Assembly (NCBI RefSeq): GCF_003003275.1
Contig: NZ_PVTO01000012.1
Span: forward strand, 1 to 64,000
Direction: 5' to 3'
Length of the DNA stretch: 64,000 bases
From: Alkalibacterium olivapovliticus
GTDB lineage: Bacteria > Bacillota > Bacilli > Lactobacillales > Carnobacteriaceae_A
Position numbers and translations under genes: made by a program. Positions within the stretch are counted from its first letter, which is position 1; each line of letters opens with the position of its first letter. The notes under the pieces were generated by a model, which ran no database searches, was not told where the DNA came from, and saw only the letters and a list, made by a program, of their open reading frames with translations. Of the stretch, positions 1-8,871 are shown one piece after another.

Positions 1-86
1 GTTCCCATTTCGAACACAGCCGTTAAGCTTCCCAGCGCCGAGGATAGTGAAGGGTTTCCCTTTGTGAAAGCAGGACGTTGCCGTGC
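1..86 (+). rRNA. rrf: 5S ribosomal RNA, 3' part (5' end outside window)
   Basis: The window opens inside a 5S rRNA gene. The run CGAACACAGCCGTTAAG and the later GCAGGACGTTGCCGTGC are the conserved loop and 3' strand of bacterial 5S rRNA. The mature end is placed at about 86, before a T-rich stretch. The tRNA-Asn gene 36 bases downstream fits the usual end of an rRNA operon (16S-23S-5S-tRNA). The 5' third of the molecule is not in the window. Confidence 0.93.
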
Positions 87-122
87 AGCTCTTTTTTTTG
101 TTATAATAGCCGTATAAATCAT

Positions 123-195
123 TCCGCAATAGCTCAGTTGGTAGAGCGCACGACTGTTAATCGTGTTGTCGCAGGTTCGAGCCCTGCTTGCGGAG
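123..195 (+). tRNA. tRNA-Asn (anticodon GTT)
   Basis: A full cloverleaf can be drawn. The acceptor stem TCCGCAA (123-129) pairs with TTGCGGA (188-194) and G195 is the discriminator. The anticodon stem CACGA/TCGTG encloses the loop CTGTTAA with anticodon GTT at 156-158. The T arm GCAGG-TTCGAGC-CCTGC is intact. The CCA end is not encoded. A TATAAT at 102-107 lies just upstream, with a possible -35 (TTGCCG, 78-83) inside the 5S gene. Co-transcription with the rRNA operon is more likely than a separate promoter. Confidence 0.96.
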
Positions 196-247
196 TTTTC
201 TTATGCCTATTTTTATGCAGTAGTCACAGTCTGATTGCAGTAAAAAA

Positions 248-288
248 ACATCTTGAACCAGCCTCTATGCTGATCAAGATGTTTTTTT
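248..288. terminator. Bidirectional intrinsic terminator after tRNA-Asn
   Basis: ACATCTTGA (248-256) pairs with TCAAGATGT (274-282). The hairpin is flanked by seven A on the left and seven T on the right, so it can end the rRNA/tRNA transcript and the convergent HesB-like gene. Confidence 0.88.
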
Positions 289-324
289 GTATCTATTATA
301 ATTGGTTAATGTAGTGTTTTAAGA

Positions 325-621
325 TTAGTTCTCGTGAAAGTGATAAATTGGTTCTTCTTTATTTTCATCGAAATCAATTTCCAGATCATATCTGCTGAAA
401 AACCAGTCGTCCTGCTCCCCTGCAAAATAAGTTATGCCATTTATTTCTGTTTTTCCAAGGACATCGGCATCTGGCTGATCAACACTCATCCCAACAGAAA
501 ACCCATCATGTACTTCAGTATTCCCGTAAGTTTTTCCAAAAAACCGGATAGCATCGCCTTTGTCTAATAGTAACTCTTTTTCAAACCAGCTGACTGCTTT
601 GTCAGTAACATCTATTTTCAT
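325..621 (-). CDS. HesB/YneR-like family protein
   Basis: This small acidic protein of 98 residues resembles the HesB-like (iron-sulfur biosynthesis fold) proteins of the Bacillus YneR type, with the motifs FFGKTYG, GFSVGMS and NGITYFAGEQD. It has no cysteine, so the Fe-S ligands of true A-type carriers are absent and a role in cluster delivery is doubtful. The start is set at the second of two in-frame ATG codons. The AAAGGA ribosome site lies 8 bases before ATG 621 but only 2 bases before ATG 627. It stands alone on the minus strand with its own short upstream region and ends at the terminator shared with tRNA-Asn. The exact biochemical role is unknown. Confidence 0.72.
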   Translation of the reverse strand: MKIDVTDKAVSWFEKELLLDKGDAIRFFGKTYGNTEVHDGFSVGMSVDQPDADVLGKTEINGITYFAGEQDDWFFSRYDLEIDFDENKEEPIYHFHEN

Positions 622-691
622 TATCATGTTCCTTTCTTCTCTCTATTCATTACTTTACCTTACCATAATATAGCTAAAGAGGGGTGCTTAT

Positions 692-1819
692 CTACTTATG
701 TTCTCTCTCTTTGATTGGAAACCAGTTAGGAATATGCTTAATGCTGTTCCATAAATTTTCAGGAAGGTAATAATCAAGAGGTTTAGATAAGTCGAGCGAA
801 GTATTCATTGAGTTTTGTTTGTTACTTTCAATTTTTTGAACCCATTTTGGCTCTATGATCAACTGCTTACCGACTGATACTAAATCTGAATACAACAGTG
901 TCTTTTCAGCATCCTCTGCCGTTTTAACTGATCCGACTCCTACTAATGGGACGCGCCCTGCTATATGCTGGCTGATTTTCTGTGGAATCTGAATTTTATA
1001 CTCTCTAAATCCAACGAGGGAAGGCTGATAATAGTAACTGACTGATAAGTGAAGGTAGTCTATATTTTCAGCAATCAAAGCATCTAGTAAAGCACAAGTG
1101 TCTTCTAATCGTATGCCAGGTGTTTCAATTTCTTCAGGAGAAAAACGGTAGCCCAAAAGGAAATCATCTTCACCTTGTTCTTTTATCACGGATTGACAGT
1201 GTTTAACAACTTCTATCGGGAAGCGAAGACGATTAGTCAAAGAGCCGCCCCAATCATCCTGACGCTGATTAGAGTGGGGTGACACAAACTGCTGGAGGAG
1301 ATAGGTGTTTGCACCATGCAGTTCAACACCGTCAAATCCAGCGGCAATTGCTCGTTTAACCGCTGATCCAAATTGACTGATCAGGATGTGTATTCCTGAT
1401 TCTGATAATTCTTTAGGGGTATCTGCCCACTTTCGTTCAGCACGGACAGAAGAAGGTGAAATAGGCTGTCTTCCGCCATTAAATTCTCTCTGACTCATAC
1501 GTCCGCCATGATAAATCTGCAGGATGGCTTTTGATCCTTGCAGCTTTATGGTTTGGGCTAATTTTTTCAGGCCATCAATGTGATGATCCTTGGCTACACT
1601 CATTCCGTTGGGGAATGCCTGGCCTTCTGAAGCAATATAAGCACAGGCGGTTATTACAGCTCCTGGTCCACTTGATCTGACAAGATAATAGATCAGTTCC
1701 TCCTCAGTCACGTCACCATCTGGAGTGCTTGAACTGGTTGTCATAGGGGCCATCATTACACGGTTTTTAAGAGTAGCCCCATTTTTAAAGGTAAAAGGGT
1801 GCAGGAATGTGTAGGTCAT
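692..1819 (-). CDS. NADH-dependent flavin oxidoreductase, Old Yellow Enzyme family
   Basis: This is a 375-residue FMN-binding TIM-barrel ene-reductase. The visible family features are the flavin-contact region LQIYHGGR (100-107), the substrate-binding pair His168 and Asn171 in ELHGAN, and the block QDDWGGSLTNR (187-197) typical of the family. Length is normal for the single-domain OYE/YqiG type without the 4Fe-4S extension. Such enzymes reduce activated C=C bonds, often of xenobiotic or stress-derived electrophiles, and the natural substrate cannot be read from sequence. The ribosome site GGAGAG lies 6 bases upstream. A palindrome at 1853-1865, just upstream of the start, suggests control by a repressor. 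No regulator gene is adjacent. Confidence 0.88.
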   Translation of the reverse strand: MTYTFLHPFTFKNGATLKNRVMMAPMTTSSSTPDGDVTEEELIYYLVRSSGPGAVITACAYIASEGQAFPNGMSVAKDHHIDGLKKLAQTIKLQGSKAILQIYHGGRMSQREFNGGRQPISPSSVRAERKWADTPKELSESGIHILISQFGSAVKRAIAAGFDGVELHGANTYLLQQFVSPHSNQRQDDWGGSLTNRLRFPIEVVKHCQSVIKEQGEDDFLLGYRFSPEEIETPGIRLEDTCALLDALIAENIDYLHLSVSYYYQPSLVGFREYKIQIPQKISQHIAGRVPLVGVGSVKTAEDAEKTLLYSDLVSVGKQLIIEPKWVQKIESNKQNSMNTSLDLSKPLDYYLPENLWNSIKHIPNWFPIKEREHK

Positions 1820-1852
1820 GTTGTTCTCTCCACTTTTTTGGCTTTTTATCTA

Positions 1853-1865
1853 ACAAACTGTTTGT
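1853..1865. promoter_or_regulatory. Palindromic candidate operator upstream of the OYE gene
   Basis: ACAAAC-T-GTTTGT is a perfect 6+1+6 inverted repeat located 34-46 bases before the oxidoreductase start. TetR- and MarR-type repressors often bind such sites ahead of ene-reductase genes. No matching regulator is encoded in the window and no clear promoter boxes are seen, so this is a candidate only. Confidence 0.4.
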
Positions 1866-2004
1866 ACTTATTTACTGTAGAAAAGTAAGCATATATTCAT
1901 TTTAAAGTGTCTGTACAGGTATGTCAATCAGCATAATATGAAGTATATCAGTGCCCGTATGGTAAAATAACAGTATTAAATCGAGTGGGGTAAGGAGGGT
2001 CTTC

Positions 2005-2556
2005 ATGCCAACTGAAAAAGAAAAAATGTGTAATGGTGACTTGTATGATCCGATGGACGAAGAGTTAGTAAGGGAGAGAGAGCGAGCCCACAGGCTCACC
2101 CATATGTACAATCAGCTGGAAGATGAGTATGCAAGAGACAAACTGATTAGAGAGATTATCAAGACGACTGGATCAAAGATCAAAGCCGAACCTGGTCTAC
2201 GGGTGGATTACGGATACAATATACATGTCGGAGATAACTTTTATGCTAATTTTCATTGCGTGCTGTTGGATGCCGGTCCAATATATATTGGAAATAATGC
2301 TTTACTGGGTCCAAATGTACTGATTGTTACACCAGACCACCCGTTAGATTCTACTCAACGATACAATGGATTAGAATACGCGAAGCCCATCACTATAGGA
2401 GATAACTGCTGGATAGGGGCAGGAGCTACAATCATCGGCGGTGTTACATTAGGTGATAACGTAGTAGTCGGAGCGGGTGCTGTGGTCACGAAATCTTTCG
2501 GTGATAATGTGGTTATCGCTGGCGTGCCGGCAAAAATGACTAAAACAATTCAGTAA
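2005..2556 (+). CDS. maa: Maltose/galactoside O-acetyltransferase family protein
   Basis: This 183-residue left-handed beta-helix acetyltransferase moves acetyl from acetyl-CoA to a sugar hydroxyl, commonly maltose or glucose. The N-terminal Mac domain (about 1-60, MCNGDLYDPMDEELVRERERA) is followed by hexapeptide repeats, including IGNNALLGPNV, IGDNCWIGAGATIIGG and LGDNVVVGAGAVV. His112 in TPDHPLD matches the catalytic histidine of the family. The C-terminus VIAGVPAKM is standard. The start is fixed by AAGGAGG 6 bases upstream. It is transcribed divergently from the OYE gene and convergently with the SDR gene. The role may be detoxification of excess sugar; the acceptor is inferred from family. 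Confidence 0.9.
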   Translation: MPTEKEKMCNGDLYDPMDEELVRERERAHRLTHMYNQLEDEYARDKLIREIIKTTGSKIKAEPGLRVDYGYNIHVGDNFYANFHCVLLDAGPIYIGNNALLGPNVLIVTPDHPLDSTQRYNGLEYAKPITIGDNCWIGAGATIIGGVTLGDNVVVGAGAVVTKSFGDNVVIAGVPAKMTKTIQ

Positions 2557-2563
2557 ACAAAAA

Positions 2564-2593
2564 AGGATCAGAAGTCTGTTGGCTTCTGATCCT
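2564..2593. terminator. Bidirectional terminator between maa and the SDR gene
   Basis: AGGATCAGAAG (2564-2574) pairs with CTTCTGATCCT (2583-2593). On the minus strand the stem is followed by a six-T run, so termination is strongest for the SDR gene. The plus side has a weaker T-rich tail. Confidence 0.82.
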
Positions 2594-2609
2594 AATGTTT
2601 ATCTGCTTA

Positions 2610-3350
2610 TTATTGAGAGGTGTATCCGCCATCTACAGGAAGAGTAATACCTGTAAGGAATTCATTTTCAGCGATAAAAATGACGGCATGCGCAATTTCA
2701 TCCGGTACGCCCAGTCTTCCTACCGGATGCTTATCGACTAGGTGATCATAGTATTCACCCAGTGCTTCTTTGTTGACCATTCCTGATTCAACATATCCAG
2801 GTGCCACAGCTGCACATCGGATATTATCTTTAGCGTATTGCAGAGCAAGTGATTTTGTCATCAACACGACGGCACCTTTTGATGCGTTATAAGCATAGGC
2901 TGTCGGTTCTCCAACGATACCTAGGATGGATGCGCAGTTGATGATGACGCCACCGCCGTTTTTTTTCATTTGCTGCACAGCGTATTTATTGCCGAAAAAC
3001 ACACCATCCTGATTGATTTTGATTACTTTGTGATAATCTTCATAGGTCAATTCGTGTGTTGCGCCCTGTGCACCGATGCCCGCATTGTTAAAGATGACAT
3101 TTAGAGATCCGAACCTCTCTACGGTCTGTTCAACTAGACTGCGGACTTCTTCTTCGTCTGAGACATCTGCTTTGATAAAAACGACATCGCCTTTATCACT
3201 TAGGCGATCAGCATGTTTTTGACCCTCTTCTGCATTGTAGTCACTTAAGACTACTTTAGCCCCTTTATCTAAGAAGGCTTCTACAGTTGCGAGTCCGATT
3301 CCCGAGGCACCGCCTGTTATAATCGCGACTTTATCCCTTAAATCATACAT
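2610..3350 (-). CDS. SDR family oxidoreductase
   Basis: This is a classical short-chain dehydrogenase of 246 residues. It has the cofactor motif TGGASGIG (12-19), NNAG (88-91) and catalytic Ser141, Tyr154 and Lys158 (YNASK). Asp37 in VVLSDYN after the second strand points to NAD(H) rather than NADP(H). The C-terminal PVDGGYTSQ is typical. The start is set at ATG 3350, where AGGAG lies 8 bases upstream. The GTG at 3359 in the same frame would sit one base from that ribosome site. It is a single-gene unit. The alcohol or ketone substrate is not predictable; related proteins are often labelled glucose or 3-oxoacyl dehydrogenases. Confidence 0.88.
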   Translation of the reverse strand: MYDLRDKVAIITGGASGIGLATVEAFLDKGAKVVLSDYNAEEGQKHADRLSDKGDVVFIKADVSDEEEVRSLVEQTVERFGSLNVIFNNAGIGAQGATHELTYEDYHKVIKINQDGVFFGNKYAVQQMKKNGGGVIINCASILGIVGEPTAYAYNASKGAVVLMTKSLALQYAKDNIRCAAVAPGYVESGMVNKEALGEYYDHLVDKHPVGRLGVPDEIAHAVIFIAENEFLTGITLPVDGGYTSQ

Positions 3351-3533
3351 CTCACACACTCCTATTCGTATTTCATTTCACAATTTCAGTATACAACAAT
3401 GGGGGGATATTTCAATCGATAGCGCATACATTACCAATGAATAAGCCTTTTATTAAAGTATTTAGACAATGTTTTCGCAGGATTATTTAAACGGGAATCC
3501 TTTTTGCGAGTGATATCAACAGAGTTAGTCACT

Positions 3534-3594
3534 GTGCACAAAACGCTTACACTATTTTTGTGCACGTTTACATAGCGTTAAAAAAACGTTTCCA
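3534..3594 (+). promoter_or_regulatory. cre-like sites and 10-bp inverted repeat upstream of msmK
   Basis: The 330-base gap between the SDR gene and msmK holds three sequences close to the CcpA operator TGWAANCGNTNWCA. They are at 3538-3551 (12 of 14 match), 3559-3572 (12 of 14) and 3581-3594 (11 of 14). GTGCACAAAA (3534-3543) and TTTTGTGCAC (3556-3565) form a perfect 10-bp inverted repeat overlapping the first two. Carbon catabolite control or a LacI-family (MalR-like) operator is likely. I could not settle the -10/-35 boxes. Confidence 0.55.
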
Positions 3595-3680
3595 TTACAA
3601 TTGGTCTTGTCAACTAAAACAATGATCTTGATTCAGTTGTTTTGAGAATCAACAAATATTATTAGGAGTGGTGATTACTT

Positions 3681-4787
3681 ATGGTAGAAATGGCAATGAA
3701 AAATATATATAAACGTTATGACAACTCAGAAGATTTCGCAGTATCAGACTTTGATATGCGTGTAAAAGACCGCGAATTTATTGTATTCGTAGGACCTTCA
3801 GGATGTGGTAAGTCTACTACACTGCGTATGATCGCTGGACTTGAAGAAATTACAGATGGTGAATTATGGATCGGCGATACTATGATGAACGATGTAGCAC
3901 CTAAAGACCGTGACATCGCAATGGTATTCCAGAACTATGCGCTTTACCCGCATATGACTGTTTTTGATAACATGGCTTTCGGATTAAAACTCCGTAAATA
4001 CAAAAAAGATGAAATCAAAAAACGTGTGGACAATGCTGCTGATATCTTAGGATTGACACCATTATTAGACCGTAAACCAGCTGCTTTATCTGGTGGACAA
4101 CGTCAGCGTGTGGCTTTAGGACGTGCAATCGTACGTGATGCTAAAGTATTCCTGATGGATGAGCCTCTATCAAACTTAGATGCTAAACTGCGTGTAGCGA
4201 TGCGTGCAGAAATCGCTAAACTACACAGACGCTTGAACACGACTTCTATCTATGTAACACATGACCAGACTGAAGCGATGACAATGGCTGACCGTATCGT
4301 TATCTTGAAAGATGGATTCATCCAGCAAATCGGAACACCTAAAGAAGTATATGACACACCAGTTAATATCTTCGTTGGTGGATTTATTGGATCTCCAGCT
4401 ATGAACTTCTTCGATGTTACTTTGAAGGGTAATAAAGTTACCAATGAAAAAGGATTAACACTGGAAGTGCCTCAAGGTAAACTGAACACATTGCACGAAC
4501 ATGGATTCAAAGATGGCGCTAAATTAGTATTTGGTATCCGTCCTGAAGACATTAAGAGTGAACAAGTTGCGTTAGATGCTTCTCCAGGATCAGTAGTGAC
4601 TTCAAAAGTTACCGTTTCTGAACTTCTGGGTGCTGAAACAATGCTTTACTCACAAGTTGGAGAACTGGAATTTATCGCTAAAGTAGATGCACGTGACTAC
4701 CACGCGCCTGGTAAAGATATTGACTTGGCATTTGATATGGGTAAATCACACTACTTCGATCCAGAATCAACTGACGTTATCCGTTAA
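3681..4787 (+). CDS. msmK: Sugar ABC transporter ATP-binding protein (MsmK/UgpC family)
   Basis: This 368-residue ATPase belongs to the CUT1 carbohydrate importers. Walker A is GPSGCGKST (about 38-46), the Q-loop is [12 protein letters not shown], the ABC signature is [14 protein letters not shown], and Walker B is [12 protein letters not shown] followed by the H-loop VTHDQTEAM. The C-terminal OB/TOBE-type regulatory domain (about 235-368) includes GIRPEDI. No permease or solute-binding gene is nearby, so it fits the pattern of a shared ATPase that energises several sugar importers encoded elsewhere, as MsmK does in streptococci. The cre-like sites upstream suggest carbon control. The ribosome site AGGAG lies 11 bases upstream, and the gene ends at a strong terminator. 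Confidence 0.93.
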   Translation: MVEMAMKNIYKRYDNSEDFAVSDFDMRVKDREFIVFVGPSGCGKSTTLRMIAGLEEITDGELWIGDTMMNDVAPKDRDIAMVFQNYALYPHMTVFDNMAFGLKLRKYKKDEIKKRVDNAADILGLTPLLDRKPAALSGGQRQRVALGRAIVRDAKVFLMDEPLSNLDAKLRVAMRAEIAKLHRRLNTTSIYVTHDQTEAMTMADRIVILKDGFIQQIGTPKEVYDTPVNIFVGGFIGSPAMNFFDVTLKGNKVTNEKGLTLEVPQGKLNTLHEHGFKDGAKLVFGIRPEDIKSEQVALDASPGSVVTSKVTVSELLGAETMLYSQVGELEFIAKVDARDYHAPGKDIDLAFDMGKSHYFDPESTDVIR

Positions 4788-4827
4788 TTTGAGATAAGGT
4801 TAGTGAATTAAATATGCCCCCTTTTTT

Positions 4828-4868
4828 CCTCTCTGGTATACATTTGTATATTCAGAGAGGTTTTTTTC
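4828..4868 (+). terminator. Intrinsic terminator after msmK
   Basis: CCTCTCTG (4828-4835) pairs with CAGAGAGG (4853-4860) and is followed by seven T. The position 40 bases after the stop fits a monocistronic msmK transcript. Confidence 0.88.
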
Positions 4869-4993
4869 TATATTAAAATGGTCGTTTATAAAGAGGCTCA
4901 TTTAGTGTAAAATAGAGTTATTACACTAACAAAGAGTTACTGGAAAGGGGCATCAAATCTGTTTTGTTTAGATAAGCAAGGCAGGTGATTCAT

Positions 4994-5488
4994 ATGAATA
5001 AAACTAGAGGCTTTGAACGTGTCACAACATACGAGGGGCAGCAGTTACCCTTACCCAAACGTGCAACTAAAGGGTCGGCAGGATATGACCTGACAGCTGC
5101 AGTCGATATGGTTATCCCATCAGTATTAAAGGCACTAAATACGCCTGATTTTAAAGGGAATCCGATCGGTTCGTCACTTATTCCGACAGGGGTAAAGGTC
5201 TATATGCCGGAAAATGAATATCTATTACTGGCCAATCGGTCAAGTAATCCAATGAAAAGACAGTTGGCTGTTCCTAACGGGATAGGCGTCATTGATTCAG
5301 ATTATTACAATAACGAAGGCAATGAAGGTGAAATATTTGTTCAGGTCATCAACTATGGACTGGAAGATCTGGAGATTAAAAAGGGCGAACGCATAGCCCA
5401 GGGGATTTTTATGCGTTATGAAACAACCGATGAAGAAGAAGCTGACTTTTCTGTCAGAACTGGTGGATTCGGATCAAGCGGAAGATAA
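4994..5488 (+). CDS. dut: dUTP diphosphatase
   Basis: This trimeric dUTPase hydrolyses dUTP to dUMP and PPi, keeping uracil out of DNA and feeding dTMP synthesis. All five motifs are visible in 164 residues: AGYDL, RSS, GVIDSDYYNN, RIAQG and the C-terminal GFGSSG that closes over the nucleotide. The start is put at ATG 4994, 5 bases after AGGTGA; the upstream GTG at 4985 would lie inside that ribosome site. A possible -10 (TAAAAT, 4908-4913) lies in the preceding gap. radA follows 27 bases later, so the two are probably co-transcribed at the head of the dut-radA-yacL cluster. Confidence 0.94.
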   Translation: MNKTRGFERVTTYEGQQLPLPKRATKGSAGYDLTAAVDMVIPSVLKALNTPDFKGNPIGSSLIPTGVKVYMPENEYLLLANRSSNPMKRQLAVPNGIGVIDSDYYNNEGNEGEIFVQVINYGLEDLEIKKGERIAQGIFMRYETTDEEEADFSVRTGGFGSSGR

Positions 5489-5515
5489 GGTTCTTCACAT
5501 GAAGGAGTTACGAGA

Positions 5516-6886
5516 TTGGCAAAGAAAAAAGCAACGGTATTTGTATGTCAGAATTGCGGTACAGAGTCACCTAAGTATTTAGGGAAATGTCCTAGCTGTG
5601 GGTCATGGAATCAGATGGTCGAGGAAAAAGTACCAGATAAGACGGATAGTCGAAGCCGTATCTCCATGAGCGGGAAAGCGTCTAAAGCAGAACAGATCAC
5701 AGATATCACTATTGAACGAGAAGAACGGGTCAAAACGGATCTGGTCGAATTCAACCGTGTACTGGGTGGGGGAGTTGTGCCAGGGTCGCTTGTGCTGATT
5801 GGGGGAGATCCGGGAATCGGAAAATCCACATTACTTCTTCAGGTGTCCGCTCAACTGAATAATAATGGGGGCAAAGTATTATATGTATCGGGTGAGGAAA
5901 GTACGTCTCAGATCAAAATGAGAGCAGAACGTCTTGAACTACGAGGTTCTGATTTCTATCTATATGCTGAAACAGAACTGACTGCGATTCAGGAAACCAT
6001 TGAGGAAATCAAACCGGATTATGTCGTAATCGATTCGATCCAGACGATGCATCATGCCGGAATCGACAGTGCTGCAGGAAGTGTTTCACAGGTTAGAGAA
6101 TCGACGTCTACGCTGATGCAGATTGCGAAGATGAATGACATTGCGATTTTCCTGGTCGGACACGTAACGAAAGAAGGGAATATTGCCGGACCGCGAATGC
6201 TTGAACACATGGTGGATACGGTACTCTATTTCGAAGGTGAGCGTCACCATACCTTCCGTATACTGAGAGCGGTCAAAAACCGATTTGGTTCGACAAATGA
6301 AATAGGTATTTTTGAAATGAAAAATGGTGGACTGGTAGAAGTACTGAATCCTTCTCAATTGTTTCTGGAAGAAAGACTTTCGGGAGCCACAGGTTCTGCC
6401 GTCGTTGCGGCTATGGAAGGGACACGCCCGATCCTAGTTGAGATACAGTCCCTTATATCGCCGACTGTTTTCGGAAATGCTAAACGAACAGCTAGTGGAC
6501 TGGATTATTCAAGAGTCTCACTGATCATGGCCGTTTTAGAAAAAAGAGCAGGCTTGCTCCTGCAGAATCAGGATGCCTACCTTAAGGCTGCGGGTGGAGT
6601 TAAACTGGACGAACCGGCAATCGATTTATCAATTGCCATCAGCATTGCATCAAGTTACAAAGAAAAAGAAACAAGACCGACTGACTGTTTTATAGGCGAA
6701 ATTGGACTGACTGGCGAAATCCGCCGGGTGTCCAAAATAGACCAGCGGGTGAACGAGGCAGCAAAAATCGGATTCAAGAGGGTATTCATCCCTAAAAACA
6801 ACATGGACGGGTGGGATTTCCCGGACAATATCGAGATAGTTGGCTGTACTACCTTAGCAGATGGGATACGACGCGCTTTTTCATAA
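5516..6886 (+). CDS. radA: DNA repair protein RadA
   Basis: This 456-residue RecA-like helicase/branch-migration protein acts in recombinational repair. The N-terminal zinc finger uses Cys11, Cys14, Cys25 and Cys28. Walker A is [10 protein letters not shown] (about 97-106), the RadA-specific KNRFG motif follows near residue 250, and the C-terminal third is the Lon-like domain ([21 protein letters not shown]). It starts with TTG, placed by GAAGGAG 8 bases upstream and by the immediate zinc-finger sequence. It follows dut closely. All catalytic elements look intact. Confidence 0.97.
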   Translation: MAKKKATVFVCQNCGTESPKYLGKCPSCGSWNQMVEEKVPDKTDSRSRISMSGKASKAEQITDITIEREERVKTDLVEFNRVLGGGVVPGSLVLIGGDPGIGKSTLLLQVSAQLNNNGGKVLYVSGEESTSQIKMRAERLELRGSDFYLYAETELTAIQETIEEIKPDYVVIDSIQTMHHAGIDSAAGSVSQVRESTSTLMQIAKMNDIAIFLVGHVTKEGNIAGPRMLEHMVDTVLYFEGERHHTFRILRAVKNRFGSTNEIGIFEMKNGGLVEVLNPSQLFLEERLSGATGSAVVAAMEGTRPILVEIQSLISPTVFGNAKRTASGLDYSRVSLIMAVLEKRAGLLLQNQDAYLKAAGGVKLDEPAIDLSIAISIASSYKEKETRPTDCFIGEIGLTGEIRRVSKIDQRVNEAAKIGFKRVFIPKNNMDGWDFPDNIEIVGCTTLADGIRRAFS

Positions 6887-6970
6887 TGACTAAGCGCCTG
6901 TCGATTATTTTTCAGCTTCAACCTGTTATACTGAATAAGAGAGATAAAATGGAGGAAAAGGAGGTATTTT

Positions 6971-8083
6971 ATGGTAGCAAAGTTAATTATATTAACGTTT
7001 GTCTTAGTTGGCGGAAGCCTGGGATACAATCTGTTCCCGGAGGTGATCAGCAACTGGCAGGCGGCACCGAACTGGCTGGTACACCCAATCATTGGGATGT
7101 TACTGGGCGCTCTTATTTTTTACCTGATGTCTTTTCAGGCAATCAGACCGTTAGAAAAAGCAGCAGCCAGAGTTGAAAAAGCATTTTCTGAATTAAGTAT
7201 TTCCTATCTTTTGTTTGGAAGCCTTGGGGCGATTATTGGACTTATTCTTGCAGTATTGATTAGTATACCCATAGGCGCTTTAAACATGATTATTATAGAA
7301 GATGTTGTTCCTCTGATCATTACAGTCGGGTTTGCTTATATCGGTTTTCAGCTGGGAACGTCCAGAAGAGAAGAGATCAGACGGCTATTTACGCCTAAGA
7401 CAGAAAAAACAGAAAATGAAGATGTACTCGATCGAAAAGAAGGTGATTCCTACCGTAAATATAAAGTGCTGGATACCAGTGCTATTATTGATGGTCGAAT
7501 ACTGGATGTGGTCAAAACAGGATTCCTAGAAGGAACATTTGTTGTGTCGCATTATGTATTAAAAGAGCTGCAGTACATTGCAGATTCCTCCGACAGTTTG
7601 AAACGAGTCAGAGGGAGAAGAGGGCTCGATATTTTAAATGCTCTACAAAAAGAATACGGGATTTCACTTGAAATGGATGACAGTGATATACCTGAAGCAG
7701 AAGAAGTGGATTTGAAGCTCGTCCATTTAACAAAGAGACTGGATGGCATGATTGTTACCAACGATTATAACTTGAATAAAGTCGCTGAATTCCAGAATGT
7801 CCCTGTTTTGAATATTAACCAGCTGGCTAACGCGGTGAAACCTGTCGTTATCCCAGGGGAAGAAATGCGGGTTATGGTCGTCAAAAATGGAACAGAACGG
7901 GCACAAGGAGTGGCTTACCTTGATGACGGAACAATGGTCGTTGTTGAGGAAGGGAAATATCATTTGAATGAACGAATCGATGTAGTAGTCACGAGTTCGC
8001 TGCAGACCAATGCTGGGCGAATGATTTTTGCCAAACTGTTAAATGATCAGAAAACGATCGACGACCAGAAAGAAAAAGCATGA
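6971..8083 (+). CDS. PIN/TRAM domain membrane protein (YacL type)
   Basis: This 370-residue protein has about four N-terminal membrane segments (residues 5-125). A cytoplasmic PIN nuclease-like domain begins at KVLDTSAIIDGRILDV (about 165) with the acidic residues expected for metal binding. A C-terminal TRAM domain (about 300-360) is probably for RNA binding. It matches Bacillus YacL in order and in its place after radA. A membrane-bound RNase role is inferred from domains. It has a strong GGAGG ribosome site. Its TGA stop overlaps the ATG of the next gene by four bases (ATGA), which points to translational coupling. Confidence 0.93.
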   Translation: MVAKLIILTFVLVGGSLGYNLFPEVISNWQAAPNWLVHPIIGMLLGALIFYLMSFQAIRPLEKAAARVEKAFSELSISYLLFGSLGAIIGLILAVLISIPIGALNMIIIEDVVPLIITVGFAYIGFQLGTSRREEIRRLFTPKTEKTENEDVLDRKEGDSYRKYKVLDTSAIIDGRILDVVKTGFLEGTFVVSHYVLKELQYIADSSDSLKRVRGRRGLDILNALQKEYGISLEMDDSDIPEAEEVDLKLVHLTKRLDGMIVTNDYNLNKVAEFQNVPVLNINQLANAVKPVVIPGEEMRVMVVKNGTERAQGVAYLDDGTMVVVEEGKYHLNERIDVVVTSSLQTNAGRMIFAKLLNDQKTIDDQKEKA

Positions 8084-8793
8084 GTGAATACTATGATGTG
8101 ATTCTTCTAGCTGCAGGATCTGCTACCCGGTTTAATCATCAGTCGGATAGGAATAAAGTACTCATGCCGTTGAAAGACCGCCCTGTGTTTGATTACTCAC
8201 TGAGCATGTTTCTGAGCGATCCGAAGTGCCGGAACATATTGTTCGTAACCAGAGAAACGGAACGGCCGCTTTTTGAAGAGAAGACAAAGGACATATATAA
8301 AGAAATGCCATCGAAGATCATATGGGTAACTGGTGGAAAAGAGAGACAGGACAGTGTCAGCTGCGCCTTGAGTGACATTCGAGGAGACAAGTCACCAGCT
8401 ATACTGGTTCATGATGCAGCCCGGCCATTCATCACCCGTGATCTAATCTGTCGACTGCTCGCAGGATTGTCTGAAAGCCCTGCGGTGATCCCTGGTATAA
8501 TGGCAAAGGATTCGATGAAGCTAGTCAAAGCAGCAGTCGTCGATCAGTCCCTACAAAGGTCAGCTGTAAGGCATATTCAAACGCCCCAGGTATTCAGGAC
8601 AGAGTGTCTGTTAGAAGCAGTCACTCGGGCTGAAGAAGAACAGTTTTACGGGAACGAAGAAGGCGAGCTTGTTGAAAGATTAGGTTATCAAGTCAGTGTC
8701 GTTGAAGGACTGGAACAGAATCTGAAAATCACGACAGCGATGGATTACACATTTGCACGGTTTATGGTCGAACAGCAGCAGGTCGACAGATAA
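8080..8793 (+). CDS. ispD: IspD-like nucleotidylyltransferase
   Basis: The 237-residue protein is built like 2-C-methyl-D-erythritol 4-phosphate cytidylyltransferase. It has an N-terminal nucleotide loop LLAAGSATRF, VHDAARPF with the metal-binding Asp, HIQTPQVFRTE and the late lysine motif QNLKITTAMDY. It couples to the PIN/TRAM gene by an ATGA overlap. No ispF or other MEP-pathway gene follows, although ispF is the usual partner. Since most Lactobacillales make isoprenoids by the mevalonate pathway, the true substrate may be another sugar-alcohol phosphate, as in TarI (ribitol 5-phosphate). The loop AAGSATRFN departs from the common GxGxRMG pattern. Confidence 0.8.
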   Translation: MSEYYDVILLAAGSATRFNHQSDRNKVLMPLKDRPVFDYSLSMFLSDPKCRNILFVTRETERPLFEEKTKDIYKEMPSKIIWVTGGKERQDSVSCALSDIRGDKSPAILVHDAARPFITRDLICRLLAGLSESPAVIPGIMAKDSMKLVKAAVVDQSLQRSAVRHIQTPQVFRTECLLEAVTRAEEEQFYGNEEGELVERLGYQVSVVEGLEQNLKITTAMDYTFARFMVEQQQVDR

Positions 8794-8871
8794 TAAAACC
8801 CGCTGATGTGGAAGAAAAGTGAAATAAATGGTAAGTTTATACTAATGTAAACACAAAAGGAGAGTTTAGTC

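Noticed and set aside
78-107. Separate promoter for tRNA-Asn overlapping the 5S 3' end
   Set aside because: TATAAT is good but the -35 is poor with an 18-base spacer inside the rRNA gene; readthrough of the rRNA operon explains expression.
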